Shown here in pieces: positions 15,474 to 23,675 of a DNA stretch of 64,000 nucleotides. The first letter of the stretch is position 1. Each line of letters opens with the position of its first letter. The notes beneath the pieces are model-generated. The model ran no database searches. It had not been told where the DNA came from and saw nothing but the letters and a program-made list of their open reading frames with translations. This DNA is from Streptomyces sp. NRRL F-525 (GTDB lineage Bacteria; Actinomycetota; Actinomycetes; Streptomycetales; Streptomycetaceae): assembly GCF_000716605.1 (NCBI RefSeq), contig NZ_JNXE01000002.1:372001-436000 (forward strand). Reading direction: 5' to 3'. The position numbers were made by a program, and so were the translations under genes.

Positions 15474-16067
15474 TCAGCGCAGCCCGGTCGGGGCCGGCGT
15501 CCGGGCTGCGAGCAGGTCGATGATGGTCCGTGCGAAGAGGTGGCAGTGGTTGCCGGTGCGGCCGGTGACCAGGTCGTCGTGGATGACGACGTCCTGGTCG
15601 ACGTACTCGCCGCCCATGTTCCGCAGATCGCCCAGCAGGTTGTTGTGCACCACCGCGCGCCTGCCCTGCATCAGGCCCTGCACGGGCGCGGCGAGCCACA
15701 TGCCGTGGCAGATGATGCCCTTGAGGATCGCCGGGTCGGCGAACGCGCGGCGCAGGAACTGCGAGGCGGGCGGCAGCAGTTGGGTGTCCTCGGTGAAGCG
15801 CAGCCGGTCGGCGACCATCCCGGAGGGGACGATGACCGCGGAGTACTCCTTCAGCGCGAACTCGTCGAGGTCCTCGAAGGACTCGGTGACCTCGAAGGGC
15901 ATGCGGTGCTCATGGCCCTGGAAGGTCATCTGCTCGTTGCCCCACAGCCGGGACAGGAAGTGGACCTCGGCTCCCTCCTCGGGGAAGCGGTAGCGGTAGT
16001 AGAGGATCTCGGGCTCGTAGAAGTCGCTCTCCATCAGGACGGCGATCTTGTGACCGGACAGTCGCAC
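15474..16067 (-). CDS. DJ-1/PfpI family protein (short form, 197 aa)
   Basis: A class I glutamine-amidotransferase-like fold is indicated by HKIAVLMESDFYEPEI at the N-terminus, YSAVIVPSGMVADRL in the middle, and the nucleophile elbow GIICHGMWLAA with the expected Cys near residue 118. Family members include PfpI-type peptidases, DJ-1 deglycases or glyoxalases, and holdases; the substrate cannot be chosen here. The GTG start is preferred because AAGGGG lies just upstream and the previous stop is only five bases away. It lies between the ThDP enzyme and glgE in one minus-strand operon with a second, longer DJ-1 protein. Confidence 0.85.
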   Translation of the reverse strand: MRLSGHKIAVLMESDFYEPEILYYRYRFPEEGAEVHFLSRLWGNEQMTFQGHEHRMPFEVTESFEDLDEFALKEYSAVIVPSGMVADRLRFTEDTQLLPPASQFLRRAFADPAILKGIICHGMWLAAPVQGLMQGRRAVVHNNLLGDLRNMGGEYVDQDVVIHDDLVTGRTGNHCHLFARTIIDLLAARTPAPTGLR

Positions 16068-16072
16068 GGCGG

Positions 16073-17749
16073 CTACCCCTTCCCCTTCGCGGTGACCAGG
16101 TCGATGAGGAACGGCCCGCGGTGCGCGAGCGCCTGCGCGACCGCCTCCTCCGCCTGTCCGGGCTTCTCGACCCGTACGGCGGCCACGCCGAGCGAGCCGG
16201 CGAGGGAGACGAAGTCGACGGCCGGGCTGCTCAGGTCGAAGATCTCGGGCTGTTCGTGGGCGGGGATGTGCTGCTCCCGCCAGTACTCCTCGATGTTGTC
16301 CTCGAGGAGTTTGTAGCTGCCGTTGTTGCAGATGACGAACTTGGTGGGCAGGCCGTAGCGGGCCGCCGTCCACAGCGCCTGGAAGGTGTACATGCTGCCG
16401 CCGTCGCCGGTGAAGCCGACCACCGTGCGGTCGGGGTGGGCGAGTTGGGCACCCAGCGCGCCGGGGATGCCGACGCCGAGGGAGCCGCCGCGGGTCTGCA
16501 TCCACTGGCCCGGCACGGTCGCCGGGAGCCGGCGGAAGAGCGCCGGGGACGCCGTCAGCGCCTCGTCGAAGAGGATCGCGTCCGAGGGCAGCCGCCGGGC
16601 GAACTCCTGGGCGAGGGCGATCGTCGGCAGCTCCGCCGCCTCGGCCGCGGCCTCGGCCCGCTCGTCCGCCTTGGCAAGGGCGGCCGAGCGCTGCGCGGCG
16701 TGCCGGCGCAGCCGCTCGGCCGCCGCGGTCCGCCGCCCGAGACCCATCGCCCGGCCCAGTGCGTCCGCGAGGAGACCGAGGGTGGCCTTCGGGTCGGCGA
16801 CGATGCCGAGGTCGACGGGGTGGTTCTTGGCGATCGCGCCGGAGTCGAGGTCGATGTGCACGACCGGGACGCCCGCCCCGAAGACGCCGTCGAGCGCCGG
16901 GTACACCTCGGGCAGCGCGTAGGTGCCCACGACGAGGACACCGTCGGCGGCACCGGTGATCTTCCGGCTCTGCTCGCCGAACATGTGGCCCAACTGGCCC
17001 GCGTAGGCGGGGTGTTCGACGGAGAGGTTGACCTCGGCCCAGTCCGCCCCGTACACGTCGGCGCCCCACACCTCGGCCAGCCGCCCCAACTCGGCCTGGG
17101 CGCCCGCGAAGTGGACCCCGTCACCGGCGATGACGATCGGTTTGCGGGCGTCGGCGAGCAGCGCCGCGGCCTTCGCCACGGTGTCCGGGGTCGGCAGGCT
17201 GCGGGTCTCCGGGTAGGACACGGGCGCCACCGGTTCGGCGGTCTCGTGATCCATGACGTCGGCGGGCAGCACGACCAGCACCGGACCGTAGGGCGGGGTC
17301 GCGGCGACCTTGAAGGCGCGGCGCAGGACGCGCAGCGTGGAGTCGGGATCGACCACGCGGGTGGCCCACTTGGTCACCGGTTTGGCCATGCCGACCAGGT
17401 CGGCGGCCATCTGCGCGTCCATGCTGTCGTAGCGCAGTCCGGACTCGCCGACCAGGGTGACGATCGGGGCGTGGCCGCGCATCGCCTGGTAGAGCATGCC
17501 GATGCCGTTGCCGAGCCCGACTCCGGAGTGGAGTTGCAGGACCGCGGGGGTGCGGGTGGCGCGTGCGTAGCCGTCCGCCATGCCGACGGCCGTGCACTCC
17601 TGCAGGGCCAGGATGTACTGGATCGAGGGGAAGGAGCGCAGTTCGTCGAGGAACCCCTGCTCGACCGTGCCGGGGTTGCCGAACATGAACCGGACCCCTT
17701 CGGCCTGCAGTTGTTCGAGCAGCGCGATCCGCGCGGGCCTGCTGTCCAT
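16073..17749 (-). CDS. Thiamine-diphosphate-dependent enzyme, benzoylformate decarboxylase/acetolactate synthase-like
   Basis: This 558-residue three-domain ThDP enzyme opens with MFGNPGTVEQGFLDEL and has the catalytic-Glu region YILALQECTAVGMADGYA (about residues 45-62). A central Rossmann-like domain follows. The ThDP-Mg motif starts at GFTGDGGSMYTFQALWTAA and ends in ICNNGSYKLL (about residues 415-450). The pattern resembles MdlC-type 2-oxoacid decarboxylases, with aldehyde plus CO2 as products, more than FAD-binding acetolactate synthase; the exact substrate is unknown. Flanking DJ-1 proteins, which often act on alpha-oxoaldehydes, suggest a reactive-carbonyl pathway, but that is inference. 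Confidence 0.85.
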   Translation of the reverse strand: MDSRPARIALLEQLQAEGVRFMFGNPGTVEQGFLDELRSFPSIQYILALQECTAVGMADGYARATRTPAVLQLHSGVGLGNGIGMLYQAMRGHAPIVTLVGESGLRYDSMDAQMAADLVGMAKPVTKWATRVVDPDSTLRVLRRAFKVAATPPYGPVLVVLPADVMDHETAEPVAPVSYPETRSLPTPDTVAKAAALLADARKPIVIAGDGVHFAGAQAELGRLAEVWGADVYGADWAEVNLSVEHPAYAGQLGHMFGEQSRKITGAADGVLVVGTYALPEVYPALDGVFGAGVPVVHIDLDSGAIAKNHPVDLGIVADPKATLGLLADALGRAMGLGRRTAAAERLRRHAAQRSAALAKADERAEAAAEAAELPTIALAQEFARRLPSDAILFDEALTASPALFRRLPATVPGQWMQTRGGSLGVGIPGALGAQLAHPDRTVVGFTGDGGSMYTFQALWTAARYGLPTKFVICNNGSYKLLEDNIEEYWREQHIPAHEQPEIFDLSSPAVDFVSLAGSLGVAAVRVEKPGQAEEAVAQALAHRGPFLIDLVTAKGKG

Positions 17750-17791
17750 CGTGTGCTCACCTCTCGTCGGAGCAAAGGGCGTCGGGCGGCC

Positions 17792-18631
17792 TCAGTCGGT
17801 CGCCGTGAACCCCCACTGCCGCAGGCCCTCTTCGAGGACCTCGACGGTCTTCTGACCGGTCAGGTAGGAGTCGGGCGTCGAACGGCCCGTGATGAACGGG
17901 TAGTCGACGATGACGGAGGTCGTCTTGCCGAAGTTGCCGTGGTAGGCGCCGCCGGGTGCGGTGGCGTCGCGCAGGATGTACTCCAGCGGGTACGGGGGCG
18001 GTCCCATCACGAAGTCGGTGCCGAGGAAGCCGGTGCCGTCCTTGTAGTCGTACTCGATGCAGTGGCCGGTGACGTGCTTGCCGCGGATGAGGGAGACCCG
18101 GGTCTCCTGGTCGCGGGCGAAGGCGAGGCAGGCGACGCCGTAGCACTCGGCGGCGATCGGCCGGTCCAGCGCGTGGAAGGCGAGGATCAGGTCGTGGACC
18201 CGCCAGTTGTTGGCGAGGTCGACGATCGGTCCGCTGCCGCCGACGATCAGCAGCGCGTCGTAGCGGTCGGCGATCTGTGAACGCACCTGCTCCAGGCGGG
18301 TGTTGTAGGCCTCCCAGTCGCGCAGGAAGTACGGCTTGGACCGGTAGGGCCGGTCGGGCAGCCAGGACGACAGGTCAAGGGGGTTGTCGAGCCGGTCCGA
18401 GGCCTCGACCTTCCGCACCTTGGCCGCGATCTCGGGCGTGGTGACAGAGCGGCCGAGCGGCGGGTCGACGTACTCGGGGTCCATGCTCGGCGGCAGCGCG
18501 TGCGGGCGCTTGCCGGTCGCGGTGGCGAAGGTGAGGTGGTAGCCGGCCTGGTCGAAGGTCTCCAGGGGGCCGATCAACTCCTCACCCCAGTAACCGTATT
18601 CGGACAGGACGACCAGAATGCGCTTGCTCAT
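17792..18631 (-). CDS. DJ-1/PfpI family protein (long form, 279 aa)
   Basis: A ThiJ/PfpI-domain protein of the larger, Hsp31-like size class. It opens with KRILVVLSEYGYWGEEL, where a conserved Glu is expected in the active site, and has DALLIVGGSGPIVDL and the Cys elbow IAAECYGVACLAF near residue 163. A long insertion between the first strand and the nucleophile (residues 50-110) separates it from the short DJ-1 protein of the same operon. It is the first gene of the glgE operon, with the clear ribosome site GGGAGGAA before the ATG. Possible roles are glyoxalase III-type detoxification, a chaperone, or a hydratase. Confidence 0.85.
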   Translation of the reverse strand: MSKRILVVLSEYGYWGEELIGPLETFDQAGYHLTFATATGKRPHALPPSMDPEYVDPPLGRSVTTPEIAAKVRKVEASDRLDNPLDLSSWLPDRPYRSKPYFLRDWEAYNTRLEQVRSQIADRYDALLIVGGSGPIVDLANNWRVHDLILAFHALDRPIAAECYGVACLAFARDQETRVSLIRGKHVTGHCIEYDYKDGTGFLGTDFVMGPPPYPLEYILRDATAPGGAYHGNFGKTTSVIVDYPFITGRSTPDSYLTGQKTVEVLEEGLRQWGFTATD

Positions 18632-18949
18632 GGGGTTCCTCCCGTTCGGCGGGACGGTGCCGACTGGCGAATTCCTGTGTACGTCCGGGGAGTTCGCGCC
18701 GGTCGTCGGCGGGGGCCGGGTCGCGGCACATCCTCAAGTGGCCGAACGCACTACGGCATGTCCTGGCCATGGATCTTCGACCTGTGAACTGACGGGCGTT
18801 CGGCGGGAGTTGCCGCAGCTCTCGCGGCGACTTCGCACAGTGCGGCCGGTCCCCGCGCACGGGCGGCCGGGGCGGGCGCGGTTGTGGGGTGATCGGACGT
18901 GTGTCGCTTCCGGACCCCGGGAGCGGAACCCCGACGAGCGGAGACTTTC
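18632..18949. promoter_or_regulatory. Divergent intergenic region between the glgE operon and the SnoaL/GMC operon
   Basis: This 318-bp gap must hold the promoters of both operons. No convincing palindrome, repeat, small gene or consensus promoter was recognised. The plus-strand gene has only a weak GCGGAGAC ribosome site. Confidence 0.45.
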
Positions 18950-19363
18950 ATGCCGAGCGAACAGACCGGCTCCGACCGGGAGATCGCCGCGTTCGTGCAG
19001 CGCTGGTACGACCTGCTGAGCGAGCACGCGCCGGTCGAGGAGCTGCTGCCCTTCGTCGCCGACGAGGGCCTGGTGATGGCCTTCCCGGAGCGGACCCTGT
19101 ACAGCCACGCGGACTTCCTCGACTGGTACACGGCCGTCGGCGAGGCCTACACCGACCAGAGCCACACCGTGGAGGCGGTCGCCTCCCACGAGGACGGCAC
19201 CCGTATCGACGTCGACGTCACGGTGGTGTGGACCGCCAAGTCGTCGGCGGACGGCACCGTCTCGTCCTTCCGGATCAACCAGAAGTGGCAGTTGGAACGG
19301 TCCACACCGGGTTCCCGTCCGCTGATCGTCGACTACCGGGTCGGCGAGCCGGCCGCGATCTGA
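18950..19363 (+). CDS. SnoaL/NTF2-like domain protein (137 aa)
   Basis: A single-domain protein of the NTF2-like cone fold. Evidence is its size, an N-terminal helix (DREIAAFVQRWYDLLSEHA), a SHADFLDWYTAVG segment and four beta-strands including RIDVDVTVVWTAK. Fold members act as small-molecule cyclases, isomerases, dehydratases, or dimerising non-enzymatic domains. No catalytic residue can be asserted. It is the first gene of a plus-strand operon with a GMC oxidoreductase 25 bases downstream and two more NTF2-fold genes beyond. The ATG is the only well-placed start. Confidence 0.75.
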   Translation: MPSEQTGSDREIAAFVQRWYDLLSEHAPVEELLPFVADEGLVMAFPERTLYSHADFLDWYTAVGEAYTDQSHTVEAVASHEDGTRIDVDVTVVWTAKSSADGTVSSFRINQKWQLERSTPGSRPLIVDYRVGEPAAI

Positions 19364-19388
19364 TTCCCGTCACCTTTTGGAGGCTGAC

Positions 19389-21059
19389 ATGCCGTCGAAG
19401 TCGGTGCCCTCAGGGGCCGATTACATCGTGGTGGGCGCCGGCTCGGCCGGCTGCGCGGTCGCGGCCCGGCTGAGCGAGGACCCGTCCGTGAGCGTGGTCC
19501 TGCTGGAGGCGGGCGGCTGGGACGAGCGCCCCGAGATCCACCGGGCCGACGCGGCCTCGGTCCTCTCGCTGCTCACCGCCGAGTGGCGGAGCGAGATCGA
19601 CTGGGGCTACGTCACCGAGTCCGAGGCGGGCATGGAGGGCCGCCGTGTCCCCGTGGCCCGTGGCAAGGTCGTCGGCGGCTGCAGTTCCGTCAACGCCCTG
19701 ATGTGGGTACGCGGCAGCCGCCACGACTACACCCGCTGGGTCGCCGAGGGCGCCACCGGTTGGTCCTACGACGACGTCCTGCCGTTCTTCCGGCAGGCCG
19801 AGGACTTCTCGGGCGGCGCCGACGCGTTCCACGGCGTGGGCGGTCCCGTCCGGGTACGGCAGCTCGACCGGCCCGCGCCGATCGCGCGGGCGTTCGTGGC
19901 GGGCGCCGGTGAGCTCGGCTACGCCACGGACACCGACGGGGACTACAACGGCGCCCGGCAGGAGGGCTTCGGCTTCCTGTACCAGACGTTCCGCGACGAC
20001 GCGGGCCACCGGTGCAGCACCGCCGACGCCTATCTGCGCCCGTCCCTGGACCGTTCCAACCTGACCGTGCTCACCGACACCCTGGTCACCCGGCTGCTGC
20101 TGGACGGGACCCGGGTCACGGGCATCGAGTACGTCCAGGACGGCGAACGGCGGCAGTTGCGCGCCGAGGGTGAAGTCATCGTGTCCGCCGGGGCGTTCGA
20201 GACACCGAAGCTGCTCATGCTGTCCGGGATCGGCCCGGCCGCGCACCTGCGGGAGCACGGCATCCGCTGCGTCCAGGACCTGCCGGGCGTCGGCGCCGGA
20301 CTCCAGGATCACCTGTTCGTGCCGATCTGCTACCAGTCCCTCCAGGAGCACCCGGACGGGGCACTGCTGTCCGAGGCCGGGCTGTTCACCCACACCCGCG
20401 AGGCGGGTCCGGAGGACGCCCCCGACCTTCAATTCACCTTCGGCCCCATCAAGTTCCTACCTGCCGACGCCCCCGCCGACCAGTGGGAGGGCCCCGGCTT
20501 CACCTTCGCGCCGATCGCGCTGCGGCCGCAGAGCCGGGGCCGGATACGGCTGCGCGACAGCAGCCCGGAGTCCAACACCGTCGTCAGCGCGGGCTACCTC
20601 ACCTCCACGGCCGACCTCGACGTCCTGGTCCACGGGGTGCAACTGGCCCGCGAGTTGGCCGCCACCCGGGCCTTCGACCCGTTCCGCGGCGACGAGTTGG
20701 GCCCCGGCAAGGACATCACCGGGCCCGAGGAACTGCGCCGGTACATCGCCGCCAACGCGACCACCCTGTGGCACCCGGCCGGTACCTGCCGGATGGGCAC
20801 GGGCGCGGGCGCCGTCACGGACCCGGAGCTGCGCGTGCACGGCATCGCGGGGCTGCGGATCGCGGACGCGTCGGTGATGCCGTCGATCACCGCGGGCAAC
20901 ACGCACGCGCCCAGCGTCATGATCGGCGAGCGCGCGGCGGCGTTCGTCCGCGAGGCCGCCGCCCCCTCCCGGTCCGCCTCTTCGGAGTCCGTGCCGTCTT
21001 CTTCGGAGTCCGTGCCGTCTCTCTCCCAACCGTCCCTGTCCGACGTCCACTTGAGCTAG
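19389..21059 (+). CDS. GMC-family FAD-dependent alcohol oxidoreductase
   Basis: This 556-residue flavoenzyme is related to choline dehydrogenase and aryl-alcohol oxidases. The FAD motif YIVVGAGSAGCAVAARL is at residues 12-28, the GMC signature GKVVGGCSSVNALMWVRG near residue 95, and the second signature SAGAFETPKLLMLSGIG near residue 270. The active-site His lies in LWHPAGTCRMG, and the partner position in GNTHAPSVMIGE is also His. It oxidises a primary alcohol or similar to aldehyde with FAD. The ATG has TTGGAGG six bases upstream. An odd Ser-rich tail of about 30 residues contains a repeated SSESVPS unit and is unlikely to be part of the fold. Confidence 0.92.
   Translation: MPSKSVPSGADYIVVGAGSAGCAVAARLSEDPSVSVVLLEAGGWDERPEIHRADAASVLSLLTAEWRSEIDWGYVTESEAGMEGRRVPVARGKVVGGCSSVNALMWVRGSRHDYTRWVAEGATGWSYDDVLPFFRQAEDFSGGADAFHGVGGPVRVRQLDRPAPIARAFVAGAGELGYATDTDGDYNGARQEGFGFLYQTFRDDAGHRCSTADAYLRPSLDRSNLTVLTDTLVTRLLLDGTRVTGIEYVQDGERRQLRAEGEVIVSAGAFETPKLLMLSGIGPAAHLREHGIRCVQDLPGVGAGLQDHLFVPICYQSLQEHPDGALLSEAGLFTHTREAGPEDAPDLQFTFGPIKFLPADAPADQWEGPGFTFAPIALRPQSRGRIRLRDSSPESNTVVSAGYLTSTADLDVLVHGVQLARELAATRAFDPFRGDELGPGKDITGPEELRRYIAANATTLWHPAGTCRMGTGAGAVTDPELRVHGIAGLRIADASVMPSITAGNTHAPSVMIGERAAAFVREAAAPSRSASSESVPSSSESVPSLSQPSLSDVHLS
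20980..21020 (+). repeat. 21-bp in-frame tandem repeat in the GMC gene tail
   Basis: CTTCGGAGTCCGTGCCGTCT is repeated with a 21-bp period, adding a second SSESVPS heptad to the protein. It is close to perfect, so the duplication is probably recent. Confidence 0.85.
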
Positions 21060-21069
21060 GGGATGCAGC

Positions 21070-21888
21070 ATGTCCGACCTCGACCAGACCCAGCAGGAGA
21101 ACCTGGCGCTGTACCGGCGCTTCCTCGACGCGTTCAACTCCGGCGACCTGGCGGAGATCCCCCGGGTCATCGCCGCCGGCTTCACCGACCACCACCCCGG
21201 CTTCGACATCACCGGCATCGACTCCTACCTGGAGGCGCTGCGCGGGGCGTACAACTCCCTTGATCTGAAGGGCGAGTTGGACGAACTGTCGGCGCTCGGC
21301 GAGGACCGGGTGCTGACCCGGGTCAAGCTGACCGGCACGCATCTCGCGCCGCTGCTCGGCTTCCCGGCCACGGGCCGCAAGGTGGAGTGGTCCACCACCG
21401 AGATCTGGCGGGTCGCGGACGGCCTGTTCGTGGAGCGCTGGGCGCAGGACGACATGCTCGGCCTGCGCGAGCAGATCTCCTCGGACGCGTCGAACCTGGC
21501 CGTCGTCCAGCAGGTCAGCGACGCCGTCAACCACCGCCGCCTGGACGACCTCGACGACTTGTTCGGCCCGACGTTCCACGACAACAACCCGGCGTGGAGC
21601 TGCGAGAGCCTGGCGGAGCTGAAGGGGATCATTCAGGGCGCGTACGACGGGCTCGACTTCTCCGTGCACCTCGACGCGCTGTACCCGGCCTCGCCCGACA
21701 AGGTGATCATGCACATCACCTTCCACGGCAAGCACATCGCGCCGTTCTTCGGCCAGGAGCCGACCGGCAAGGAGGTCTCCTGGACCAGCCTCGAGGTCTA
21801 CCGCCTGGAGGACGGCAAGGTCGTCGAACGCTGGGTGCAGGCCGACACCGCCGGTCTGATGCGCCAGGTCGGCGTCCCGCTCCCCTGA
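21070..21888 (+). CDS. Tandem two-domain SnoaL-like protein (272 aa)
   Basis: Two NTF2-fold SnoaL-like domains are fused. Each has the ester-cyclase-like pattern: LYRRFLDAFNSGDLAEIPRV with FTDHHPGFD (residues 13-50), and VSDAVNHRRLDDLDDLFG with FHDNNPAWS (residues 145-180). Each ends in a strand pair with the form EIWRVADGLFVERWAQDD or EVYRLEDGKVVERWVQAD. Related proteins include polyketide cyclases and unassigned catabolic enzymes. Fused tandem copies are less common than single domains and may form an internal dimer. It lies 10 bp after the GMC gene and has a GGGGA ribosome site. Confidence 0.85.
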   Translation: MSDLDQTQQENLALYRRFLDAFNSGDLAEIPRVIAAGFTDHHPGFDITGIDSYLEALRGAYNSLDLKGELDELSALGEDRVLTRVKLTGTHLAPLLGFPATGRKVEWSTTEIWRVADGLFVERWAQDDMLGLREQISSDASNLAVVQQVSDAVNHRRLDDLDDLFGPTFHDNNPAWSCESLAELKGIIQGAYDGLDFSVHLDALYPASPDKVIMHITFHGKHIAPFFGQEPTGKEVSWTSLEVYRLEDGKVVERWVQADTAGLMRQVGVPLP

Positions 21889-21929
21889 TCGATCCCGTAC
21901 CCCGGAACAGCCACAGAAAGGACGGGCGC

Positions 21930-22301
21930 ATGGACACCCGAGAAGTGGTCGACACGTACTACCGGCTGGCCAACTCCGGCGAGTGGGACGCCTGGTGCGA
22001 CCTGTTCGCGGCCGACCAGACCATGGACGAACAGCTCGCCGGACACGTCGAGGGCCGCGAGACCCTCCGGGAGATGATGAAGGGCTTCCCGGAGATGTAC
22101 GCCTCCTTCGCCAACGTCCCCCGGCACGTGGTCGTCGACGGCGAGCAGGCCGCGGTGGTCTCCGACATCACCGGCCGCACCCACGACGGCATCACCGTCG
22201 AGGCCAAGGTGTGCAACTACTTCCGCGTCACCGGCGGCCTCATCACCTACTTCGCGAACTTCCACGACAGCGTGCCGTTCGCCGCGGTCACCGGGACGTG
22301 A
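21930..22301 (+). CDS. SnoaL-like domain protein (123 aa)
   Basis: A single SnoaL-type NTF2 fold: VVDTYYRLANSGEWDAWCDL forms the first helices, AGHVEGRETLREMMKGFPEM the central turn, and FRVTGGLITYFANFHD the last strands. AAGGACGG lies upstream of the ATG. It is the third NTF2-fold gene in this operon and overlaps the VOC gene (GTGA), so the two products may act together. The ligand is unknown. Confidence 0.82.
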   Translation: MDTREVVDTYYRLANSGEWDAWCDLFAADQTMDEQLAGHVEGRETLREMMKGFPEMYASFANVPRHVVVDGEQAAVVSDITGRTHDGITVEAKVCNYFRVTGGLITYFANFHDSVPFAAVTGT

Positions 22302-22756
22302 CGGCGATGACGACCGCTGCCCAGGCCGGCCTGCGCTGGTCGCACGTCGGCCTCAACTGCAGTGACCAGAAGGCCACGGAGGACTTCTACACCCGGCACT
22401 TCGGGTTCGCCCGGGCCCGGGTGGTGGAGGCCGACGGGGTCCGCGTGGTGTTCCTGCGCAACGGCCCCGTCTATCTGGAGCTGTTCGCGACCGACGCGGA
22501 CGCCCTGTTCACCACGGCGAAGGACGGCCCGGACAACCCCGGCACGGCACGCCATCTCGCGTTCCAGGTCGACGACGTGGACACGTTCCTCGCCGCCGCC
22601 GGGGGCGAACTGGCGCCGCTGCTCGGCCCGTTGACCTTCGACGCGTTCATCCCAGGCTGGAAGACGGTGTGGGTGTCCGACCCGGACGGCATCGTGATCG
22701 AGGTCAGCCAGGGATACACCGATCAGTCCACCGACGAACTGGCCACGTACGCCTGA
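22298..22756 (+). CDS. VOC (glyoxalase/bleomycin-resistance/dioxygenase) superfamily protein
   Basis: This 152-residue metalloprotein-like fold has paired beta-alpha-beta-beta-beta modules: WSHVGLNCSDQKATEDFYTR with candidate metal His near residue 17, YLELFATDAD, ARHLAFQVDDVDTFLAA with a second His, and SDPDGIVIEVSQ with the C-terminal Glu. His/His/Glu is the usual metal set of glyoxalase-like enzymes. Substrates vary from hemithioacetals to aromatic diols. The GTG at the overlap is chosen; an ATG three codons later is possible. It probably works with the SnoaL, GMC and SDR products on one small molecule. Confidence 0.82.
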   Translation: MTAMTTAAQAGLRWSHVGLNCSDQKATEDFYTRHFGFARARVVEADGVRVVFLRNGPVYLELFATDADALFTTAKDGPDNPGTARHLAFQVDDVDTFLAAAGGELAPLLGPLTFDAFIPGWKTVWVSDPDGIVIEVSQGYTDQSTDELATYA

Positions 22757-22773
22757 CAGGAGAGTCCCCCACC

Positions 22774-23607
22774 ATGAGGCCCGTCCCCGACCAGACCATC
22801 CTCCTCACCGGCGCCACCGACGGCATGGGCCGCGAGCTGGCCCGTGAACTCGCCGCGCAGGGGGCGTCGTTGATCCTGCACGGCCGCAACCCGGCCAAGG
22901 GCGCCGAGCTGCTGGCGGAACTGCGCGCGACCACCGGCAACGACAAGCTCAGCTACGAGCTGGCCGACTTCTCCTCGCTGGAGGACATCCGCAAGCTCGC
23001 CGACCGCGTCCTCTCCACCCACGACCGGCTCGACGCGCTGGTGAACAACGCCGGCATCGGCGTCGAGCTGGCCCGCCAGGAGAGCCAGGACGGCCTGGAA
23101 CTCACCTTCCAGGTCGACTACTTGGCGGCCTACATGCTCAGCTGTCGGCTCGCGCCGCTGCTGGTGCGCTCGGCCCCGGCCCGTATCGTCAACGTCAGCT
23201 CCGCGGGCCAGGCGCCGATCAACTTCCGTGACGTGATGCTGGAGCGGAACTGGGACGGGGTGCAGGCCTACTGCCAGGCCAAGCTCGCCCAGATCAGCCT
23301 GACCTTCGACCTGGCCGAGCGGCTGCGCGGCACCGGGGTGACGGCCAACGCCCTGCACCCGGCGTCGTACATGCCGACGAAGATGGTGGTGAACCTCTTC
23401 ACCCCGCAGTCCACGGTCGAGGAGGGTGTGCGCAGCACCCTGCGCATGATCACCGACCCGTCCCTCGACGACGTCACGGGCGCCTACTTCAACCGCACCC
23501 AGCGCTCCCGCGCGGGCGCCCAGGCCTACGACGAGCGCGACCGGGCCCGGCTGCGCGCCCTGAGCGAGTCGCTGACCGGGGTGAGCTTCCCGGCCGACCT
23601 GGTCTGA
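22774..23607 (+). CDS. Short-chain dehydrogenase/reductase (SDR)
   Basis: This 277-residue Rossmann enzyme has the NAD(P) motif TGATDGMGRELA (residues 12-23), DALVNNAGIGVEL near residue 90, the catalytic Ser region IVNVSSAGQ near residue 134, and the YxxxK pair in QAYCQAKLAQ near residue 165. HGRNPAKG after the second strand, with Arg, favours NADPH. It resembles retinol dehydrogenase-like SDRs that reduce ketones or oxidise secondary alcohols. It is the last gene of the SnoaL/GMC operon, 17 bp after the VOC gene, and is followed by a clear terminator. Confidence 0.92.
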   Translation: MRPVPDQTILLTGATDGMGRELARELAAQGASLILHGRNPAKGAELLAELRATTGNDKLSYELADFSSLEDIRKLADRVLSTHDRLDALVNNAGIGVELARQESQDGLELTFQVDYLAAYMLSCRLAPLLVRSAPARIVNVSSAGQAPINFRDVMLERNWDGVQAYCQAKLAQISLTFDLAERLRGTGVTANALHPASYMPTKMVVNLFTPQSTVEEGVRSTLRMITDPSLDDVTGAYFNRTQRSRAGAQAYDERDRARLRALSESLTGVSFPADLV

Positions 23608-23627
23608 CCCCGCGCCGGGTAACACCG

Positions 23628-23659
23628 AGCCCCCGCCTCGTGCACGCGAGGCGGGGGCT
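23628..23659. terminator. Bidirectional terminator between SDR and flavoprotein genes
   Basis: AGCCCCCGCCTCG and its exact complement form a 13-bp stem around a 6-base loop, between two convergent stops. TTCG follows on the plus strand. Confidence 0.85.
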
Positions 23660-23675
23660 TCGTGGTGTGCGGATG

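Noticed and set aside
8524..19311. The 15-mer GGAACGGTCCACACC present near 8528 and 19297
   Set aside because: Both copies lie inside coding frames in high-GC DNA; no flanking similarity, so chance or codon bias explains it.
18950..23607. Aromatic polyketide biosynthetic cluster, suggested by SnoaL-like proteins
   Set aside because: No ketosynthase, acyl carrier protein or other polyketide gene is present in the window.
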